The notes: a model not told the origin generated them from the letters alone. DNA of 64,000 bases from Alteromonas gracilis (GCF_002993325.1 NZ_PVNO01000001.1:62001-126000), one strand, 5' to 3'. Positions 18,229-29,204 are shown, counted from the first letter of the stretch. A program made the numbers and translations.

Positions 18229-19668
18229 ATGGCAAAAACGCTCAGTTTCTTAGATAAGTCATTTTGGATAACAGAATCAGATGAAAATCCGAAACATGTC
18301 GCTTGTTTGCAGCTACTTGCCATTCCTAAGGGAGCAAAAAGTACAGACTATGTTCCTCAATTGTTCCAAGAGATACGAAGTTTTGCTCGTGCAACCTCTC
18401 CATTTAATTGTGCAGTAAAAACCGTATTAGGTTATCCGGTGGGGTTTGCGCCCGTTAAAAAACTCAATATGGATTATCACGTTCAGATTCATCGCGTTGC
18501 TGATGTGAAAAACAGAGAAGCGCTAGATGGTTTCGTAGCGAGACTACATGCGTCACGTTTGGACCCCGATAAACCTTTGTGGCAATACCATTTCATATTT
18601 GACGATAATAGCGATACGTTTGCCATATATGCGCGGGTTCATCACATGTATGGAGACGGAGCGACACTGGTACGCTGGTTTCAAGCTGGCTACGTATCAC
18701 ACTCGCATGAGACGAAGTTTACGCCGGTCTGGGCGGTAAAGCGGCTTAGGCACAGGCGGCATGAGCCCATCAGTTTTTATAAACGCCTTGTTGGCGTCGG
18801 TTACGCACTCAAAACAGCTTTTGATTTATTAGTTATTTTTCTTCGTATCTTTATGAAGATTTTGCGGGTTAATCCCCACTATATGCCAGTTCCATTCACA
18901 GGAACAAAAACCGTACTTACCGGGCAGGTTAAAGCAGGGAGAGCGGTAGCGACCATGGATTTAGACTTTAAGCGAGTGAAGGCGCTTGCAAGACGTACTC
19001 GGTCGACTGCCAATGAAGTACTGTTATGTGCCTTTGATATCGGCGTTCATAAACTACTGCAAGATCACGGTCAGGTATTTAAAAAAGCCTTGTTCACCAA
19101 TATGCCGATTAATTTGCGCAAACCCGGTGAGAAAACTACGGGCAATAAAATTGCCATTGTACCGGTTCAGCTCGCTCACGGCGAGACAGACCCCTACCTT
19201 CGACTGCGCCAAATTGTAGTCAATCATCGTATTGTAAAACACGCCGCTCAGCATGCCCGACCTGCAGCTTTTAGCGGCTACACCATTGTAATTCAATCGC
19301 TGGCATTAGTATTTGAATGGCTGAATCTATCAAGCGTAGTTAAGCCAATTGCCAACATTTTAATATCGAACGTACCAGGACCCAAAGATATCCGCTACTT
19401 GAAAGACGCTGAACTTCTAGCTTGCTATCCCATTTCAACGATGACACCGGGCGGCGGTGTAAACATTACGCTAATGACTTACGCGGGCACAGCGAACGTC
19501 GGCTTAGTATGCTGTAATAAAAATATAGAATCGTTGCAGCCGTTAGCAAGATACGTGGAAGAAGCGTTTGATATGTTAGAAGCGAGCGTGGACGACCCAA
19601 GGCTCAATATTGAAGACATCGGCGAACAGGTAGATATGGTGCCGGTCTCCATTGTTTCAGATCACTAG
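18229..19668 (+). CDS. Wax ester synthase / acyl-CoA:diacylglycerol acyltransferase (WS/DGAT)
   Basis: A 479-residue acyltransferase that joins acyl-CoA to a fatty alcohol (wax ester) or diacylglycerol (TAG). The active-site motif HHxxxDG is present as HHMYGDG at residues 138-144. The C-terminal half has the DUF1298-type SNVPGPKDI motif and a TPGGGVNITLMTYAG segment. The length fits bacterial WS/DGATs. GAGGA precedes the ATG at 18229; a longer in-frame reading from 18184 lies inside the TetR gene. It is the second gene of a TetR-WS/DGAT operon. Substrate preference is not visible, although the downstream GMC alcohol dehydrogenase suggests alcohol metabolism nearby. Confidence 0.9.
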   Translation: MAKTLSFLDKSFWITESDENPKHVACLQLLAIPKGAKSTDYVPQLFQEIRSFARATSPFNCAVKTVLGYPVGFAPVKKLNMDYHVQIHRVADVKNREALDGFVARLHASRLDPDKPLWQYHFIFDDNSDTFAIYARVHHMYGDGATLVRWFQAGYVSHSHETKFTPVWAVKRLRHRRHEPISFYKRLVGVGYALKTAFDLLVIFLRIFMKILRVNPHYMPVPFTGTKTVLTGQVKAGRAVATMDLDFKRVKALARRTRSTANEVLLCAFDIGVHKLLQDHGQVFKKALFTNMPINLRKPGEKTTGNKIAIVPVQLAHGETDPYLRLRQIVVNHRIVKHAAQHARPAAFSGYTIVIQSLALVFEWLNLSSVVKPIANILISNVPGPKDIRYLKDAELLACYPISTMTPGGGVNITLMTYAGTANVGLVCCNKNIESLQPLARYVEEAFDMLEASVDDPRLNIEDIGEQVDMVPVSIVSDH

Positions 19669-19692
19669 TATGAGTAACTTTTAGACTGAGTG

Positions 19693-20418
19693 TTATTCAA
19701 TGAGATAGAAGCGCAGTACGTCGTCTTCTACACGTACGTTTTGACCTAGTTTCGAGAAGAGTACCTCGCGCCAATGGTCACCACGCATAGTGTGGCTTAA
19801 GTCTTCTTGGTTAATTTGATTTTTTATCGCTCTATTAATGTGGGGAATGTGGTATTCCAACACTGCTTGTTTTGAGCCCGTTAAATAGACCTGTAAATAG
19901 TCTACAGCAATACCAGACGTTCCGGCGCTAAAAATCGATAGTGCCGACTTTAAAGAGCCACCAAGCAAAGAGTTAACGCTTTTAGGGAAAAATCGCGACA
20001 TCAGAAATTGCGTGTCTTTAATCAACGCGTAATCATCGTTAACTAGAGTGACACTGTCAGTGAAAAGGTCGGTTAAATAAAGCGTGCTCATGTTTTTGTC
20101 GTAGTAGGGCGATGCCGATACAGTGAACACCACGTGAGCGCGGTAAATAGTTGTAGAAGCTACCACTATATTAAGCGCGGCAAGACACTGAAGACCAATA
20201 CGGTTGTTTGCGTTATCTAGCGTAATGTTGCCTTCAAGCACGGTAACCGTACCGGTTCCCATTGGGATGTCGAAAGTGAATGAGTAGGGGAAACTGACTT
20301 TTACAAGGTCGTGAAGCTCTGACTTCGTGAAATCTTCGTGCGTCAGCTTGCCCCATTTCACAAGCCATTGTGCCAGGTACACTTTGCATTTGTCTTTGAA
20401 GGATAAGTTATTGGTCAA
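19693..20418 (-). CDS. Hypothetical protein, DUF1439/lipid-binding-like fold
   Basis: A 241-residue protein I do not recognise firmly. The layout resembles YceB/DUF1439 lipid-binding (SMP-like) proteins: a GTGTVTVLEGNITLDNANNRIGL strand pair, long alternating strands (RAHVVFTVSASPYYD), a central LYLTDLFTDSVTLVND strand, a helix, then an EYHIPHINRAIKNQ segment and a final hydrophobic strand (VEDDVLRFYLIE). Unlike YceB it has no signal peptide or lipobox, so it should be cytosolic. It is convergent with WS/DGAT (24 bp between stops) and divergent from the GMC dehydrogenase gene. A role in holding neutral lipid or acyl chains is plausible but unproven. Confidence 0.5.
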   Translation of the reverse strand: MTNNLSFKDKCKVYLAQWLVKWGKLTHEDFTKSELHDLVKVSFPYSFTFDIPMGTGTVTVLEGNITLDNANNRIGLQCLAALNIVVASTTIYRAHVVFTVSASPYYDKNMSTLYLTDLFTDSVTLVNDDYALIKDTQFLMSRFFPKSVNSLLGGSLKSALSIFSAGTSGIAVDYLQVYLTGSKQAVLEYHIPHINRAIKNQINQEDLSHTMRGDHWREVLFSKLGQNVRVEDDVLRFYLIE

Positions 20419-20510
20419 GGTGTATTCTTAGCCTAATTTTTCTAGGCAGTGGCTTGTAGCTAGATAGTCTAATGTAATGCATATACCGATATAGCAGTTA
20501 AGTTATCAGG

Positions 20511-20537
20511 ATTGTTAGATTTTTTAAATCTAACAAT
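20511..20537. promoter_or_regulatory. Perfect 12-bp AT-rich inverted repeat in divergent promoter region
   Basis: ATTGTTAGATTT and AAATCTAACAAT are exactly complementary with a 3-base spacer. The element lies 95 bp before the GMC dehydrogenase ATG and 92 bp before the divergent gene on the other side. It could be an operator for both genes. A terminator role is less likely because no gene points into it. Confidence 0.5.
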
Positions 20538-20632
20538 TTAATTCTTTTATTGATGAAGTATTGTTTGCTAATCTGGTCGTACCACAACTTTTTATTAACA
20601 TTTATAAAACTTGCCCTCAAGGAGTTGGCGAA

Positions 20633-22285
20633 ATGAGCGAAGTACTCAGCAAATACGATTACATCATTGTAGGCGGGGGCTCTGCGGGTGCAGTGCTTGC
20701 CACTCGGTTATCGGAAAATCCTGCGTTAGATATTTTGCTATTGGAAGCTGGCTCAAAGGATACCAACCCACTTATTCATATTCCTTTTGGTTTGTCTCTG
20801 CTTAGCAGGTTTGAAGGTATTGGTTGGGGTTATCATACGGCCCCTCAAAAAGAAATGTATGACAGAGAGCTGTTCTGGCCTCGCGGTAAAACCTTGGGCG
20901 GCAGCAGTTCAGTCAACGCCATGTGCTATATTCGAGGGCAAAAAGAAGACTACGACCGCTGGGCTAATGAAGAAGGGGCCGAAGGCTGGTCGTTCGACGA
21001 TGTGTTGCCGTATTTTAAACGCTCTGAGAACTTCGAAGAAGGCGCAGACGAATACCACGGTACAGGCGGGCCGCTAAACGTGAGCAAACTGCGTCATACA
21101 AGCGTGCTTTCAGACGCATTTGTAAATGCAGCGTCATTCGCCGGTTACAAACAGCTCGACGATTTTAATCGCGACGAGCGGGAAGGGCTTGGCTTTTATC
21201 ACGTTACTCAAATAAACGGGCAACGCTGTTCTACCGCTAAAGGTTACCTTTCTCAAGCTAAGCACCGAAATAATTTGACGGTGCTCACGAAAGTTGCGGC
21301 AGAGAAAGTGCTGCTTAAAGAGGGCCGAGCTATCGGCGTTCAAGTGCGTGAAAAAGGCGCGGTAAATCGTTACTTTGCCAAAAGCGAAGTCATCTTATGT
21401 GGTGGCGCTATTAACTCGCCACAACTGCTTATGTTATCTGGTATTGGACCACGCGCTGAGCTGGAAGAAAAAGGTATATTCGTCCAGCAAGACTTGCCGG
21501 GTGTTGGACAAAACTTGCAAGACCACCTGGATGCAATAGTACAGTATACCTGTAAAGCACGGGAAGGATACGCGGTAGCCTTCGGTGCGCTACCTTCTTA
21601 CATGAAAGCTAGCGTTGACTACGCGTTCAAACGAAATGGCATCCTTTCATCAAATGTTGCAGAGGCGGGCGGGTTTGTGAGCTCTAGTTTAGCCACACAA
21701 GGCCCAGACATTCAGTTCCATTTCTTACCTGCAATTTTGAACGACCATGGAAGACAGTTAGCTTTTGGTTACGGTTACGGCCTTCACGTATGTTGCCTAT
21801 ATCCTAAAAGCCGCGGCACTATCTCGCTTCAAAGCAACCATCCTGCTGACCAGGCACTTATCGATCCGAATTATTTGTCTGCAAAAGAAGATCAGCAAGT
21901 CATGATTGAAGGCGTGCGTATTGCCCGAAAGCTACTATCTGCACCAGACTTCGACAAGTTCCAAGGCAGTGAGCTATACCCAGGGGAAGATGCGCAAACC
22001 GATGAAGAAATATTAGAATTTTTACGTGAGCGAGCTGAAACCATCTATCACCCAATAGGTACGTGCAAAATGGGCAGTGACGACGATGAGATGGCAGTGG
22101 TTGATACTCAGTTACGGGTAAGAGGTATAGCAGGTCTTAGAGTCGTAGATGCTTCGGTGATGCCTAGCTTGATTGGCGGCAATACGAATGCACCCACCGT
22201 CATGATTGCTGAACGTGCTGCTGAGTTTATTAAAGCGACCCACGAAGGTCAGCCTGTTTCTCTAGCTAAAGTGGAATCTGCTTAA
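20633..22285 (+). CDS. GMC family oxidoreductase (choline/alcohol dehydrogenase-like)
   Basis: A 550-residue FAD enzyme of the glucose-methanol-choline family. It has the Rossmann motif IVGGGSAGAVLATRLSE (~12-28), the first GMC signature GKTLGGSSSVNAMCYIRG, the second GAINSPQLLMLSGIGP, and the C-terminal catalytic pair H473 (HPIGTCKMG) and N517 (GGNTNAP), spaced 44 residues as in choline oxidase. It is close in type to BetA and to AlkJ, which oxidise choline or medium-chain aliphatic alcohols. AAGGAG lies 8 bp before the chosen ATG; a longer frame from 20561 lacks one. With no betaine genes alongside and wax ester genes next to it, an aliphatic alcohol substrate is more likely. Confidence 0.86.
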   Translation: MSEVLSKYDYIIVGGGSAGAVLATRLSENPALDILLLEAGSKDTNPLIHIPFGLSLLSRFEGIGWGYHTAPQKEMYDRELFWPRGKTLGGSSSVNAMCYIRGQKEDYDRWANEEGAEGWSFDDVLPYFKRSENFEEGADEYHGTGGPLNVSKLRHTSVLSDAFVNAASFAGYKQLDDFNRDEREGLGFYHVTQINGQRCSTAKGYLSQAKHRNNLTVLTKVAAEKVLLKEGRAIGVQVREKGAVNRYFAKSEVILCGGAINSPQLLMLSGIGPRAELEEKGIFVQQDLPGVGQNLQDHLDAIVQYTCKAREGYAVAFGALPSYMKASVDYAFKRNGILSSNVAEAGGFVSSSLATQGPDIQFHFLPAILNDHGRQLAFGYGYGLHVCCLYPKSRGTISLQSNHPADQALIDPNYLSAKEDQQVMIEGVRIARKLLSAPDFDKFQGSELYPGEDAQTDEEILEFLRERAETIYHPIGTCKMGSDDDEMAVVDTQLRVRGIAGLRVVDASVMPSLIGGNTNAPTVMIAERAAEFIKATHEGQPVSLAKVESA

Positions 22286-22355
22286 ACAGGTGTGAAAGTT
22301 AGGAGCGAGGCGCTGTCTCGCTATGGCGCTTGCTAGACCTTCCCGAAGGGGGAGT

Positions 22356-22440
22356 TTAAAATGTCCGTAACCTTTGTTATGTCACCTTGATGTTGAACCA
22401 CTATACCTGCGGTAACACGCCGCGATTACGAACATTTTAA
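22356..22440. repeat. Long inverted repeat in convergent gap
   Basis: TTAAAATGTCCGTAA (22356-22370) and TTACGAACATTTTAA (22426-22440) are complementary at 14 of 15 positions, 55 bases apart. Further partial symmetry (CGTAACC / GGTAACACG) lies inside. It sits between the convergent GMC and TetR genes and may be a folded terminator or a dispersed intergenic repeat unit. Confidence 0.45.
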
Positions 22441-22488
22441 CGCTCGCTGAGTGGGTAATTATCTCTGCGGACTGGTATTAAAGCCTGA

Positions 22489-23094
22489 TTACGCCTGCTT
22501 CTGCATAAATAAGTCCGCTGCACAATCACACATTTCTTTAATATGGCTACTGTCAGCATAGATACCGTCAATCAGTAACCTTGCAATGCCATGTAACGTA
22601 CCCCACGTAACCTGAGCTAAACGAAGGGCATCTTGATTATTCGGCAGCAACCCTTTTTCTTGCCAATAGCGGGTCATGGTCACCTGAAACTGAAAGCAGG
22701 GGAATGCCACGTTTTTCAGGTCATTAGTGGCCGCTTGATTCTGCCAGATAGTACGACCAAACATTAATTCATACATCTCGGGGTTGTCGGCAGCGTAGCC
22801 AATGTATTCATGCACAAATTCGCGAAACCGAACCTGTGGCGTTTTGTCTTCTTGTTCGAAGATTCGTTTAGCTGCGGTATGCCAGTCACTAAAGCCTTTG
22901 GCCGCAATAGCGCTCAGCAGCGCACTCTTATCTTTAAAGTGATGATAGGGCGCAGTACGAGAGACGCCGGCATCCTCAGCCAGCTTTCTCAGCGAAAGAC
23001 TATCAACGCCATGCTCAGATAATCGCGCAGTAGCAGCCTCTATGAGGGCACTGCGTAAATCACCATGATGATAGCTTTGTACTGCATTGGCCAT
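22489..23094 (-). CDS. TetR/AcrR family transcriptional regulator
   Basis: A 201-residue repressor. The HTH covers about residues 10-58 with SLRKLAEDAGVSRTAPYHHFKDKSALL, and the C-terminal helical domain resembles the TetR_C group common near fatty acid genes. It is divergent from the dienoyl-CoA isomerase-like gene, and the 138-bp gap contains two matching operator-like repeats, so it probably represses that gene and itself. The ligand may be an unsaturated acyl-CoA; this is inference from the neighbours. Confidence 0.88.
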   Translation of the reverse strand: MANAVQSYHHGDLRSALIEAATARLSEHGVDSLSLRKLAEDAGVSRTAPYHHFKDKSALLSAIAAKGFSDWHTAAKRIFEQEDKTPQVRFREFVHEYIGYAADNPEMYELMFGRTIWQNQAATNDLKNVAFPCFQFQVTMTRYWQEKGLLPNNQDALRLAQVTWGTLHGIARLLIDGIYADSSHIKEMCDCAADLFMQKQA

Positions 23095-23138
23095 ATATCA
23101 AATTTTTCCATTGTTGCAATTGGGACGAATAGATAACG

Positions 23139-23185
23139 TTTTATCTTGACAGTGTCAACATAGCCTTTTATCTTGACGCTGTCTA
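23139..23185. promoter_or_regulatory. Tandem TetR-type operators over a sigma-70 promoter
   Basis: Two near-identical 20-base units start at 23139 (TTTTATCTTGACAGTGTCAA) and 23166 (TTTTATCTTGACGCTGTCTA), 27 bp apart. The first contains the perfect palindrome TTGACAGTGTCAA (23146-23158). Its TTGACA also forms a consensus -35 box, with TATCTT 17 bp later (23169-23174, in the second unit) as -10 for the rightward gene. A repressor bound here would block it directly. Confidence 0.65.
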
Positions 23186-23232
23186 GTTTGCAAATTTGTT
23201 AACAGGAACAGCCCAAGGAGACAGCGCAAACC

Positions 23233-24072
23233 ATGAAGTACTCTACATTAGAAGTAAAACAACAGGGCCATATTGCCCACGTAGTACTTAATCGCCCTGA
23301 AGCAATGAACAGTATGATCCCTGAATTCTGGACAGAGCTGCCGGCGGCCATTCGTGAAATTGATGACGAGGGTCAAGCTCGTGTCATAGTTCTTTCATCT
23401 ACAGGTAAGCATTTCTCTGCTGGTATGGATTTATCGGTCTTCTTGAATATGAAAGAAGATTTTAAGGGCGACCCATCGCGAAGAGCAGAACGCATGCGCC
23501 GAATGGTAATGCTGCTACAAGATAGCTTTACCGCCATTGAGCAGACACGTATGCCGGTTATTGGCGCTGTTCAGGGCGGTGCAATTGGTGGTGCAGTAGA
23601 TTTACTTAGTGCATGTGACATGCGCTATTGCACCCAAGACGCTTTTTTTACCATCAAAGAAACACAGTTAGGCATGACGGCGGATGTGGGCACGCTTCAG
23701 CGCCTGCCAAAGCTTATTCCCATTGGCATAGTGAAAGAGTTGGCGTATACCGGTCGCAATTTTGGTGCCGCAGAAGCGCAGCAACTTGGTTTTGTAAATC
23801 AGGTATTTGACGACCAGGAATCAATGCTAGATGCGGTGATGAAAATAGCGCAGCAGATAGCAATGAATTCGCCGTTAGCAGTTTCAGGTACAAAGACTAT
23901 GATTAACTACGCCGCGGAGCACACCGTGGCAGAAAGCTTAACCTATATGGCCACATGGCAGGCGGGCATGTTCCAAATGGAAGATGTGTTTAAAGCTATG
24001 GAAGCGCAGAAGACCAAAACGCTGCCGGACTATCCGCCTCTACACCCAGCGATTAAGAAAATGAATTCGTAA
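23233..24072 (+). CDS. Crotonase family protein, probable delta3,5-delta2,4-dienoyl-CoA isomerase
   Basis: A 279-residue enoyl-CoA hydratase/isomerase-fold enzyme. The oxyanion-hole segments are GKHFSAGMDLSVF (~59-71) and GAVQGGAIGGAVDLLSACD (~111-129). Three acids line up with the catalytic set of mammalian ECH1 dienoyl-CoA isomerase at the same spacing: D123, E143 (KETQLG) and D151 (ADVGTLQRLPK); the ESLTYMATW tail motif also matches. The expected reaction shifts the double bonds of 3,5-dienoyl-CoA to 2,4-dienoyl-CoA in oxidation of odd-position unsaturated acids, feeding FadH encoded next. AAGGAG lies 12 bases before the ATG, slightly far. It is controlled by the tandem operators upstream. 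Confidence 0.8.
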   Translation: MKYSTLEVKQQGHIAHVVLNRPEAMNSMIPEFWTELPAAIREIDDEGQARVIVLSSTGKHFSAGMDLSVFLNMKEDFKGDPSRRAERMRRMVMLLQDSFTAIEQTRMPVIGAVQGGAIGGAVDLLSACDMRYCTQDAFFTIKETQLGMTADVGTLQRLPKLIPIGIVKELAYTGRNFGAAEAQQLGFVNQVFDDQESMLDAVMKIAQQIAMNSPLAVSGTKTMINYAAEHTVAESLTYMATWQAGMFQMEDVFKAMEAQKTKTLPDYPPLHPAIKKMNS

Positions 24073-24150
24073 GTGTATGTAATTAATTGAATTTTAGAGC
24101 GTCTTCACAGAAAAGGCGTATTAGACAAGAATATTTAAACAGGCTTTTAA

Positions 24151-26232
<2,082 letters not shown>

Positions 26233-26296
26233 ATAACCAGTAAACTAAACCTGGTCAGAATGATGATCGCCTTATTAAGAGGTGCTTCAGATTGAT

Positions 26297-26332
26297 AATA
26301 AACCCCTCTTTTTTCGGAGGGGTTTATTTTTT
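26297..26332 (+). terminator. Rho-independent terminator after fadH
   Basis: AATAAACCCCTC and GAGGGGTTTATT form a perfect 12-bp stem with an 8-base loop, followed by a T run. Confidence 0.92.
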
Positions 26333-26442
26333 CTAGCCGCCGAAAGCTGTGATTTTATGAAAATACACAAACCACACCTGTTTTAGCCTGTTGAAGTTAT
26401 CTAGATCTGCTATTATCGTTCCCTTTTTTCAATGAGATAAAT

Positions 26443-26805
26443 ATGACGTTCAGCAACACTCAAGACTTAGTTCAAGCCGTTAACAATTCACCAGAGACTA
26501 TCGAGTTTAACGATGTTATCGCGCTCGTTGATAGCGCGTTTGCCTTTACGCCAACCGCTTTCACCAATGGTGATGTAACAAACGAAGCTAACCAGAACAA
26601 TGGCTCATGCAAGCTGCTTGCACTGGGTCAGCATTTAAAGCTAAATCAAGCACAAACACTGGCTTTATTTGGGCGCTTTTATCGTGAAGACGTGCTCAAT
26701 AACCCTGAGGGTAACGACCACGCCAATATCCGCAACTTTATGAAAATAGGGCATGAAGGCGTGGCGTTTGAGACGTTTCCTTTAGTTGTAGTAAATGCTG
26801 ATTAG
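26443..26805 (+). CDS. HopJ family protein
   Basis: A 120-residue cytosolic protein matching the HopJ family along its whole length: FNDVIALVDSAFAFTPTAFTNGD, NEANQNNGSCKLLALGQ, LALFGRFYREDVLNNPEGNDHANIRNF. The family is named after a Pseudomonas syringae type III effector, but homologues are widespread in free-living marine bacteria as housekeeping proteins of unknown role. No type III secretion genes are nearby, so an effector function is unlikely here. Confidence 0.85.
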   Translation: MTFSNTQDLVQAVNNSPETIEFNDVIALVDSAFAFTPTAFTNGDVTNEANQNNGSCKLLALGQHLKLNQAQTLALFGRFYREDVLNNPEGNDHANIRNFMKIGHEGVAFETFPLVVVNAD

Positions 26806-26876
26806 TGATTTTTGGTAGGTAGTACGCTTGCCCACTTAGACATACAAAGCATTATCCATGCAATGCAGCAAGTTGT

Positions 26877-29126
26877 TTATCGTCTAGATTTCGACTGAAA
26901 TAAGCGATATGACGCTTCATCGCCTATTTTTTGTGAAAGTGACACCCCTAAGCTGATAAGCGAATTATCAGGCTGCCTCTTTATGGCTCGTTTTAGCACG
27001 TTGAGCGCGCTTTCCGTTTGTCCAACACTATCTAGAGCAAGGGCGTAAATATACCAATTTTGTGGGTTGTCAGGGCCAAGTTCTGTTGCTTGTTTAAATA
27101 GTGCAACTGCAGTTGGTTTATCCTGTTTACGTACATGCAGCATGCCTAACGAATAATGGATGAGCGCGCTATTAGGTAAATTGCTCATTCCATCAAGTAG
27201 GGTTTGTTCTTCTAACAAAAGTTTATTTTGAGCGCGATACAATTCGGCCAAGTTGATGTAGTTCGCCTCAAAGTAAGGGTCTACTGTTAGACCTTGTTTT
27301 AGCAGCTTTTCTGTTTGATGAATATTGCCGAGCTGATATTCAACCAGACTTTGATTGAGGTTACCTTCGCCCCGCCATTGATTTACGGTATTCGACAACC
27401 TAAGCTCTTCTAGCGTTTTTTTGAAGTTCGGTGTGTTAAAGCCCAGACCTAGCAAAATATTAGCTGCCGTTACTCGTATAGCTTTATATTTATCATCAAG
27501 TAGATTTACGTACGTTTTCGTTCGTTCATTAGGAAGAAGAGCACGACCGGCTTGCGCCGCCCCAAGTCTTAGCAAAGGCTCTTCATGCAGAATAAATTTC
27601 CGTAAATCTTTATCAGTAAGTGACTGGTTTGACGATGCCAACAAGCTCAGCGCAGTAGCCCGTTTTATAACTGGAAGAGAAGACGAATGGGCGATACGCA
27701 GCACAGCTTGTTTGCTATGAATATTACCCTGCATAAGAGAGATATAGTTTTCTTCTTGTTTGTTTAGTGTAGAGTCTTTGCCATACCAGTTGATTAACTT
27801 TTCTGATACCCAATCATTATCTTGGTCGTGACAGTTTAAACATGCGTTGGGTGCACCAGTGGTCGAAGAAACGTTGGGAGTTGGAATACTAAAGCTATGA
27901 TCCCGCCGTGCATCTACACCCATATATGTGCGCGTGGGCATGTGGCAATTTACGCACTGATTTGCATCTTCACTACCCACATGCTTTGTATGCTTTTCAC
28001 CTTCATAGGCCGATGCCGAGTGACACTGAAGGCACAAACCATTTCCCTCCATTTTGAGTTTCATAGAGTGGGGATTGTGGCAGTCTAAACAGTTAACACC
28101 AGCTTCATACATTCGACTTTGTAAAAAAGAGCCATAAACATAAACCTCTTCACGTATTTGCCCATCAGCAAAATATAACGGTGAAATAAGAAGCGAGGGT
28201 GAGAACTGGTCGAGGAAAGATTTTTTAGGGTCGATTCCATCAGAAAGTGCGGAGCGCAGAGAGTGACACGCAAAGCATGTTTCCATAAACCGATTGTCTC
28301 TTTTTGCAGGAATAAGCTCGCCATTTTTTTGTTCGTGCCAAGCGGCGATATTGCTTCCATCTTTTAACAGCCACTTTCCAATTGCTTGTTGTTCATTAAA
28401 AGACAAATCGTGGGAAGTGAGCGAAGGCCGATGGTGTTTGGCTTCTTCAGCATGGGTAACGTTACCCTTTTTATTTGATCTGATGTCATTAACGCTTTTT
28501 GCATTTGCAGCATAATGCGATGCCATATCACCGTGGCAGGATGCGCACGACACATTGATTTCATCAAACTGGCTGTCGAATGTAAGCGTCTTAGTATCAA
28601 AATTACGCTTTAAACCGCTTGAGTGACAGTCTGCACACATACCATTCCAGTTTTGCATCGGTTGTTTCCAATGCAATCTGTCTTTAGGAGTAATATCTTC
28701 AGATGAATAATTGGGGTACCAACGTTGGCCGCCTTCTGATTTGTCTCGAGCATCCCAAGCAAAGGGAAAAACTTGAAGCTTACCTGCTTGCGTTTCAATA
28801 AGGTATTGCTGCAAAGGGAAATGGCCAAAGACATAAGCTATCGGATAGGTCTGTGTACTTCCTGCTTCTGTCAACTCGGCAAAAAATTTATTGTCGTTTT
28901 TGAAAAAGCGTGCGCTTTGCGTAAAGTGGGTTATCGAAACATTATCGAAATTGGCAATTATGTTTTTATCAGTAGCATTCGCCATTGCTTTTGCGTGGTC
29001 TGATTGTTGCCACAGCGTCACTTGTTCCTGATGGCAGCTCACACACTTGGCATATTCTTGTGCGTGTAAATTTTTAACTAAACTTGTTAGAAAAACTATG
29101 CTGAAAAGAAAAACTAAACGTGGCAT
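26877..29126 (-). CDS. Eight-haem c-type cytochrome with C-terminal TPR/HEAT repeats
   Basis: A 749-residue exported protein with signal peptide (MPRLVFLFSIVFLTSLVKNLHA). It carries eight CxxCH haem sites: CVSCH, CADCH, CASCH, CFACH, CLDCH, CLQCH, CVNCH and CLNCH. The last ~280 residues hold HEAT-like and tetratricopeptide repeats (for example LIHYSLGMLHVRKQDKPTAV and PQNWYIYALALDSVGQTE), suited to protein-protein contacts. It is likely a periplasmic electron carrier or a redox enzyme of the cytochrome c554-like group; no terminal reductase motif is visible. I chose the ATG at 29126, which puts the signal peptide at the N-terminus; an in-frame GTG at 29171 would add 15 residues. Confidence 0.8.
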   Translation of the reverse strand: MPRLVFLFSIVFLTSLVKNLHAQEYAKCVSCHQEQVTLWQQSDHAKAMANATDKNIIANFDNVSITHFTQSARFFKNDNKFFAELTEAGSTQTYPIAYVFGHFPLQQYLIETQAGKLQVFPFAWDARDKSEGGQRWYPNYSSEDITPKDRLHWKQPMQNWNGMCADCHSSGLKRNFDTKTLTFDSQFDEINVSCASCHGDMASHYAANAKSVNDIRSNKKGNVTHAEEAKHHRPSLTSHDLSFNEQQAIGKWLLKDGSNIAAWHEQKNGELIPAKRDNRFMETCFACHSLRSALSDGIDPKKSFLDQFSPSLLISPLYFADGQIREEVYVYGSFLQSRMYEAGVNCLDCHNPHSMKLKMEGNGLCLQCHSASAYEGEKHTKHVGSEDANQCVNCHMPTRTYMGVDARRDHSFSIPTPNVSSTTGAPNACLNCHDQDNDWVSEKLINWYGKDSTLNKQEENYISLMQGNIHSKQAVLRIAHSSSLPVIKRATALSLLASSNQSLTDKDLRKFILHEEPLLRLGAAQAGRALLPNERTKTYVNLLDDKYKAIRVTAANILLGLGFNTPNFKKTLEELRLSNTVNQWRGEGNLNQSLVEYQLGNIHQTEKLLKQGLTVDPYFEANYINLAELYRAQNKLLLEEQTLLDGMSNLPNSALIHYSLGMLHVRKQDKPTAVALFKQATELGPDNPQNWYIYALALDSVGQTESALNVLKRAIKRQPDNSLISLGVSLSQKIGDEASYRLFQSKSRR

Positions 29127-29204
29127 TACAGCTGCTGTCTGAATATTTATGAGATCGCTGCACTCTACCACAGAGACACGAGCAGCGTTAAAAAAGTGTG
29201 CGAG

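Noticed and set aside
26233-26260. CTGGTCAGA-type half site after fadH as a FadR operator for hopJ
   Set aside because: Half site only and nearly 200 bp from the next start.
26443-26805. HopJ as a type III effector
   Set aside because: No secretion system nearby and the family is widespread in free-living bacteria.
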